DNA of 9,444 nucleotides from an uncultured Lachnospiraceae bacterium. GTDB lineage: Bacteria > Bacillota_A > Clostridia > Lachnospirales > Lachnospiraceae. The stretch is taken from assembly GCA_946614075.1 (NCBI GenBank), contig CAMOGO010000032.1:1-9444 (forward strand). Direction: 5' to 3'. The position numbers and the translations under genes were made by a program. Positions 5,657 through 9,444 of the stretch are shown one piece after another; position 1 is the first letter of the stretch, and the number at the start of each line of letters is the position of its first letter. The notes under the pieces are model-generated. The model was not told the origin of the DNA and ran no database searches. It saw nothing but the letters and a program-made list of their open reading frames with translations.

Positions 5657-7531
5657 ATGACAATCAGCAAGTGGTTTCACAGGACGCGTACTCGTCTTGC
5701 GGCTTTGTCTGTTTCGTGTCTGTTAGGTCTTTCCATGGCTGCTGTCCCGGCTTTCGCGGAAGAGGATGTGACAGCGCCCGAGATCCAGGCGCCGGCGGAA
5801 TATACGGTCGAAGCCGGACAGATTTTCTCCCTGACTCCTTCCCATCGCGGAAGCGAGAGCATGGATGCATCTCACACCGATGACAGCGGCAAATACGGCC
5901 GTTTCTCGATCACAGCCGTCACGCTGAACGGCGAGTCTCTGCCGGTTAACCCGGGCGGCTGCGTGCATTTCACCTTCCCGGAGGCGGGTGACGCGGTGCT
6001 GACCGTGACAGCCCTGGATCCTGCGGGAAATGCCGCAACGATCGATGTCCCGGTCAAGGTAACCGAGCCTGCCATTTCCCCGGAGGCCATCCTCACAGAG
6101 GTGATGGCAAACACAAAGGCTCTCCAGTCCGCCGAGGGTACCATGACTATGACGATCAGCATGGGGATGCCGGAGATTGACGATCTTTCTCTGGATCTCA
6201 ATATGAATATGGATATGCAGATCATCACGGCACCTGCTGCTGCCGCGATGACCGGATCGATTGATGTGCTGGGCGAGTCCATGCCTTACTCGATCTACCT
6301 CGTCTCTGAGGGTGAGAACATGAAGCAGTACTCCTACATCAACGGCGAGTGGACGACCGGCGACTATTCCCTGGCGCAGGCCGCTGCCCTGATCGATCCA
6401 ACCATGGGCTCCGCCGAGGCAGTCACGGCTATCCCCTTTGTCCTGTCGGATGAGACGGAGGAGTTCATCGGCAAGGAAGTCTATGTCATGACCGCACAGG
6501 TCCCGTATGAGAGCCTTGATGTCCAGATGATGGCAATGCCGGGAATGGATCAGATCGGCATGGAGGAAGTCCTTGAGTCGATGAAGGGCACCGTCATCAA
6601 TATTACCTACCGCGTCTACAAAGAGGAAATGCTCCCAGCCGAGATCAAGGTCAGCTTTGACCTGTCAGAGGCGGAAATCATGAACAATCCGGACCTGTCA
6701 GGCGTTCAGTTTAATGAGCTGAGCTACGACCTGGTCTACACCGGCTTTAACTGCGTCGACGAGATCGTCGTTCCGGAGGAAGCTCAGTCTGGCGCCCGCT
6801 CTGCCTTAAACGGCGCAGACGGCCAGACCGGTACGATCGACGCCGGCCTTGCAGGCAATCCTGTGGAAGCCGAGATGCCGGATGACCTTACCGACGGCAC
6901 GCTGGAAGACCCTGCGGCTGAAATGCCGGAGGTCCCTGCGGCTGAAATGCCCGAGGTCCCTGCGGCTGAAGTTCCGGAGCTGAACGCCTTCGGCGAGACT
7001 CCTCTTGCACCGAACGAGGACGGAAGCTTCACCCTCTGGGACGCTGACCATACGTATTCCGCCGATATCATGGTTCCCGAGGGCTTTCAGGCCGATGATC
7101 TTTCCTACGAAAACGGCCTTTTCTTCATAGCACAGAATGAAGACGGCACCCACATGGCCTATGTGACCTACGAGTTTACAAAGCTCACGGAGGAAGAGGC
7201 TGCGGTATACCTGGAGGATTCCGTCAGCTTTATGTCTGATTTCTTCAGCAGTAACGAGGTTTCCTACACTCTGGATGTCGTCGATCTGGCCGAATCGGGA
7301 ACACTCGCCAATGGCCTTAGCGCAAACGGCGCCGGCGTCATTTACGCCCCCACGGAGAATCCTGGGCTTCACACTGCAGAGTACGTCGTTTTGTCCCATG
7401 TAAACGAGGATCTCTACCTGCTGCTTAGCATCTTTGAGACTGCTGACGGAGAAGACCTCGTACTTGTCCCGTCCGTTTTCCCGGAGATGTACGCACAAAT
7501 CTTAGGGGACAATGTCACACTCATGAATTAG
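5657..7531 (+). CDS. Secreted protein: Ig-like N-terminus, LolA/LppX-like middle, acidic repeats, unknown C-terminal domain
   Basis: The protein has 624 residues. The ATG at 5657 follows GAGGAGG by 9 bases and gives a clear signal peptide (Arg-rich start, hydrophobic core 14-29, cleavage after AVPAFA, residue 34); an in-frame TTG 18 bases earlier is less likely. There is no lipobox cysteine, so it is probably exported by Sec and released or held in the wall. Residues 38-137 resemble a bacterial Ig/HYR-like domain (DVTAPEI start, ALDPAGNAATIDVPVKV end). Residues 141-375 (ILTEVMANTKALQSAEGTM, then an ITYRVYKEEMLPAEI strand) resemble the LolA/LppX-like fold seen in DUF6612-type Firmicutes proteins. 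Residues 419-442 are three PAAEMPEV repeats in an acidic linker. Residues 455-624 form a further domain I do not recognise. It has its own promoter and is followed 18 bases later by a small membrane-protein gene. The function is unknown. Confidence 0.8.
   Translation: MTISKWFHRTRTRLAALSVSCLLGLSMAAVPAFAEEDVTAPEIQAPAEYTVEAGQIFSLTPSHRGSESMDASHTDDSGKYGRFSITAVTLNGESLPVNPGGCVHFTFPEAGDAVLTVTALDPAGNAATIDVPVKVTEPAISPEAILTEVMANTKALQSAEGTMTMTISMGMPEIDDLSLDLNMNMDMQIITAPAAAAMTGSIDVLGESMPYSIYLVSEGENMKQYSYINGEWTTGDYSLAQAAALIDPTMGSAEAVTAIPFVLSDETEEFIGKEVYVMTAQVPYESLDVQMMAMPGMDQIGMEEVLESMKGTVINITYRVYKEEMLPAEIKVSFDLSEAEIMNNPDLSGVQFNELSYDLVYTGFNCVDEIVVPEEAQSGARSALNGADGQTGTIDAGLAGNPVEAEMPDDLTDGTLEDPAAEMPEVPAAEMPEVPAAEVPELNAFGETPLAPNEDGSFTLWDADHTYSADIMVPEGFQADDLSYENGLFFIAQNEDGTHMAYVTYEFTKLTEEEAAVYLEDSVSFMSDFFSSNEVSYTLDVVDLAESGTLANGLSANGAGVIYAPTENPGLHTAEYVVLSHVNEDLYLLLSIFETADGEDLVLVPSVFPEMYAQILGDNVTLMN
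6911..6982 (+). repeat. Three tandem 24-bp units encoding PAAEMPEV
   Basis: The units at 6911-6934, 6935-6958 and 6959-6982 all begin CCTGCGGCTGAA. The first two differ by one base and the third has diverged at its end. They form part of the acidic linker of the secreted protein. Confidence 0.85.
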
Positions 7532-7549
7532 AAAGGACTTTCACACATT

Positions 7550-8002
7550 ATGGCAGATTATCGCTCTGATCTTGACCGGTTCCACAAATTAAGCGCCAAA
7601 AACGATCAGCCGGCCCCTAAAAACGTTACCATGGACCGTATCATCGGTCTCGCCCTGATCGCCGGCTGCGGTTCTTTGGGTATTCTGGTCTTTGTCTCCC
7701 TCTTTGCAGGTGTTTACACCGAGAATGCTGACCGGCTGACCGCGCTCGGCATCTCCGTCGTATGCTTCCTGTTTGCCTTCCTGGGTTACCAGTTCCGCAA
7801 CCAGACCAAGTTCTACGACGCCTCCCGTCGCTATCTGCAGGATCCCGGTACGGTTTCGGTCCGCATCCTCGCAGCAAACTCCCGCTACTCGCAGGCAGAC
7901 GCGAAAAAGTACCTGAAGGCGATGATCCGCCGGAAATACTACACCAACCTTTCCCTCTCCAAGGATCAGGAGCAGGTGATCATCAGCAAAGTCGAAGAAT
8001 GA
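7550..8002 (+). CDS. Two-helix membrane protein of unknown function
   Basis: The protein has 150 residues. The ATG at 7550 lies 18 bases after the previous stop; GAAAGGA lies 12 bases upstream of it, a rather long spacing that suggests weak or coupled translation. Residues 1-28 are polar. Helices are predicted at about 30-54 and 64-82, joined by a short outside loop (TENADR). The C-terminal 70 residues are cytosolic, basic and helical (SRYSQADAKKYLKAMIRRKY), somewhat like a small winged-helix or PCI-type fold, but I do not recognise a family. It is probably in the same transcript as the secreted protein, so the two may act together at the envelope. The stop TGA (8000-8002) is the first three bases of a decayed REP-like repeat. 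Confidence 0.75.
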   Translation: MADYRSDLDRFHKLSAKNDQPAPKNVTMDRIIGLALIAGCGSLGILVFVSLFAGVYTENADRLTALGISVVCFLFAFLGYQFRNQTKFYDASRRYLQDPGTVSVRILAANSRYSQADAKKYLKAMIRRKYYTNLSLSKDQEQVIISKVEE

Positions 8003-8023
8003 GTCAAAGAGAGTCATGGGGAC
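8000..8023. repeat. Decayed REP-like repeat
   Basis: TGAGTCAAAGA (8000-8010) resembles the left end of the element at 969-997 (TGAGTCAAAAGA). It is directly followed by GAGTCATGGGGAC (8011-8023), a 13-base exact match to the reverse complement of 984-996. It looks like two element ends joined, with most of the core lost. It fills most of the gap before the aldolase gene. Confidence 0.55.
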
Positions 8024-8039
8024 ACAACAGGAGGGCATT

Positions 8040-8825
8040 ATGTCAAATCAGTTAAGAATCAAAATGGAAAACGGGGAGCATCCCTTTGGAACCTTTTTTG
8101 AAATGGGCGGCGCCAATGTCGTCGAGGTCATCGGCCAGACCGGCCTGGACTACATCATCATCGACAACGAGCATGGCCCGTTTGACGTGGAAAGCTCGGT
8201 CGAGGCCATCAGAGCCTGCGAAGGAAGCGGCATGACACCTTTATGCCGTGTCCGCGAGATCTCCCGCCCGGCTATTTTAAAGCTTCTGGACCAGGGTGCC
8301 GCAGGCCTGATCGTCCCCTGCGTCGAGACGATCGACCAGGTGAAGAAGCTGGTCGAGTACGCCAAGTACGCCCCCGTTGGCAAGAGAGGCTTTTCCGGCA
8401 GCCGCAAGGACCGCTGGGGCAATGCCTTCCCCGCCGCCGGCCATACGCTCGAGGAGCAGATGGATTACTGGAACCGCGAGACCTTCCTGATCCCTCAGTG
8501 CGAGACCGTTGAGTGCCTCTCCTGCATCGAGGAGGTCGCCGCTTTAGACGGCGTCGACGGCATCTTCGTCGGCCCCTTTGATCTCTCGATCTCTATGGGC
8601 ATCCCCGGCCAGTTCCAGAATCCGGTCTTCCTGGAGGCTCTGGACCGCATCCTGAAGGCTGTCAAAGCCGCCGGCAAGTTCTCCATGATCTTCACGACCC
8701 GCCTCGATTGGGTCGCCGACTATTACCGGATGGGCTTCGATATGGTAGCCTACAGCATGGACGCCGCCATGATCGCCAACGGCTTCCGCGACGCCGTCGC
8801 CACCGTCCGCAAAGACCTCGCGTGA
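8040..8825 (+). CDS. HpcH/HpaI-family class II aldolase
   Basis: The protein has 261 residues. The ATG at 8040 is preferred over an in-frame ATG at 8016 because AGGAGG (8029-8034) sits 5 bases before it. The family cleaves or forms 2-oxo acids (pyruvate plus an aldehyde) with a divalent metal, in the cytosol; members act on 4-hydroxy-2-oxo-heptanedioate, 2-keto-3-deoxy-sugar acids and similar substrates. Visible active-site features are the family DxEH motif (DNEHGPFD) with catalytic His45, Arg70 (CRVRE), the pyruvate/phosphate-type loop PVGKRGFSGSR (112-122), and metal ligands Glu155 (IPQCET) and Asp181 (VGPFDLS). All are intact and the length is typical. Substrate cannot be told from sequence, and no neighbouring sugar-acid genes are present to help. 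It converges with the histidine kinase gene; its stop TGA lies inside the 112-bp palindrome. Confidence 0.92.
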   Translation: MSNQLRIKMENGEHPFGTFFEMGGANVVEVIGQTGLDYIIIDNEHGPFDVESSVEAIRACEGSGMTPLCRVREISRPAILKLLDQGAAGLIVPCVETIDQVKKLVEYAKYAPVGKRGFSGSRKDRWGNAFPAAGHTLEEQMDYWNRETFLIPQCETVECLSCIEEVAALDGVDGIFVGPFDLSISMGIPGQFQNPVFLEALDRILKAVKAAGKFSMIFTTRLDWVADYYRMGFDMVAYSMDAAMIANGFRDAVATVRKDLA

Positions 8826-8933
8826 CAGCGGGTGACAACGGGTGACAACGGGGACGGTTCTCACTGTCACAAAGCCCGGGCTTTGTGACAGTGAGAACCG
8901 TCCCCGTTGTCACCCGTTGTCACCCGTTGTCAC
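8822..8933. repeat. 112-bp near-perfect palindrome, REP-like pair and likely bidirectional terminator
   Basis: There are two 56-bp arms centred at CCC|GGG (8877/8878), with one mismatch (8828 against 8927). Each arm carries the core GGGGACGGTTCT (8850-8861) or its complement AGAACCGTCCCC (8894-8905), a GTGACA/TGTCAC pair around that core, and tandem GGGTGACAAC units (8830-8839, 8840-8849). This makes it a back-to-back pair of REP-like elements. The transcript from either side would form a very long hairpin. It includes the stop codons of both converging genes. Confidence 0.9.
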
Positions 8934-9444
8934 TCTTCCATGGCGGGCAGGTGGATGATAAAAGTGCTGCCCTCCCCAACTGTACTCTCGACCTCGATGC
9001 GGCCGTTGTGGTGCTTCACGATTTCCTGCGTGATCGCCAGCCCAAGGCCTGTCGAGGTCGACTTGCTCGTACGGTCACGATAATAATACAGCTGGAAAAT
9101 CTTCTCCCGATCCTCCTCCGGGATACCGATGCCATTATCCTCCACCTCTGTGATCAGCTCGTCGCCCTCGCGGTGCATACGGATCTCGATCCGGCCGCCG
9201 GCGTGGGTGTACTTGATCGCGTTCGAGATGATATTCTGGAAAGCCTGCTCCAGGCGGAAGGAATCGCCGATCAGGAAGCGCTCATCCTCCAGCTGGGATG
9301 TGATCTGGATCTGCTTCGCGGCGGCCTCGATTTTCTCCGATTCCACGATGCCGTACAAAAGGTCTCCCAGGTCGACGGCGTCATCGCAGAAAAGGATTTT
9401 ATTGTCCTCCAGCTTCGAAAGGAGGAACAGGTCCTCGGTCAGAT
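8930..9444 (-). CDS. Sensor histidine kinase, C-terminal part
   Basis: The reading frame is open to the right window edge, so the start and sensor region are missing; about 170 codons are visible. The first visible residues (LTEDLFLLSKLEDNK) match the second helix of the dimerisation domain, so the phosphorylated His should lie a few dozen residues beyond the edge. The HATPase_c domain follows: N box FQNIISNAIKYTH, G1 box DNGIGIPEED, the F box region EKIFQLYYYRD, and G2 box STGLGLAITQEIVKHHNGRI, ending TFIIHLPAMEE. This domain binds ATP and phosphorylates the His, which then passes phosphate to a response regulator. All nucleotide-binding boxes are intact. The kinase converges on the aldolase gene and ends at a TGA within the palindrome. 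Its signal is unknown; the partner regulator is probably to the right, outside the window. Confidence 0.93.
   Translation of the reverse strand, partial: LTEDLFLLSKLEDNKILFCDDAVDLGDLLYGIVESEKIEAAAKQIQITSQLEDERFLIGDSFRLEQAFQNIISNAIKYTHAGGRIEIRMHREGDELITEVEDNGIGIPEEDREKIFQLYYYRDRTSKSTSTGLGLAITQEIVKHHNGRIEVESTVGEGSTFIIHLPAMEE

Noticed and set aside
6806..7498. A 230-codon minus-strand frame opposite the secreted-protein gene
   Set aside because: The plus-strand gene has a signal peptide, promoter and ribosome binding site; the opposite frame is a shadow that includes the repeat tract in reverse.
8822..8933. Terminal inverted repeats of an insertion sequence
   Set aside because: The arms meet at the centre with no transposase gene between them, so it is not an intact insertion sequence; a REP-like pair fits better.

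Overview
The window comes from a low-oxygen-adapted Bacillota bacterium, most likely a Clostridia/Lachnospiraceae or Erysipelotrichia type. The reasons are strong GGAGG ribosome binding sites, an Rnf-type respiratory operon, a macro-domain protein with the C-terminal helical domain seen in Firmicutes, and mid-GC coding DNA with AT-rich intergenic regions. The placement is by eye and is not certain.

Layout. (1) Positions 1-1682, minus strand: the first 21 codons of a von Willebrand factor A (vWA) protein, and upstream of it a 501-residue macro-domain protein with a long repetitive linker and a helical DNA-binding-like C-terminal domain. (2) Positions 1683-1855: an AT-rich divergent control region with two Rex-like operator sequences 22 bp apart. 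(3) Positions 1856-5341, plus strand: a tight four-gene operon, rnfC-rnfD-rnfG-(rnfE-like). Its products are the NADH-binding iron-sulfur subunit, the FMN-carrying membrane subunit, a short FMN-binding subunit and a divergent RnfE/RnfA-family membrane subunit. No rnfA or rnfB follows. (4) Positions 5342-5656: a 315-bp gap holding a nested stem element, a terminator, and an extended -10 promoter with operator-like repeats. (5) Positions 5657-8002: a 624-residue secreted protein of unknown function and a 150-residue two-helix membrane protein. (6) Positions 8040-8825: a HpcH/HpaI-family class II aldolase. (7) Positions 8822-8933: a 112-bp near-perfect palindrome. (8) Positions 8930-9444, minus strand: the C-terminal part of a sensor histidine kinase, cut by the window edge.

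How the parts may work together. The Rnf-like genes would carry electrons between NADH (RnfC), covalently bound flavins (RnfD, RnfG) and the membrane, coupled to ion movement. In this locus the ferredoxin-oxidising subunit RnfB and the partner membrane subunit RnfA are absent, RnfG is about two-thirds of the usual length, and the flavin-attachment motifs deviate in both RnfD and RnfG. This suggests a reduced, Rnf-derived complex. The Rex-like sites upstream would tie its expression to the NADH/NAD+ ratio.

A second theme is a REP-like repeat family with the core AGAACCGTCCCC flanked by TGAGTCA/TGACTCA or GTGACA/TGTCAC arms. It occurs inside the macro-domain gene (in frame), as a decayed copy at 8000-8023, and as a back-to-back pair forming the 112-bp palindrome. 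At three places its TGA is used as a gene's stop codon.
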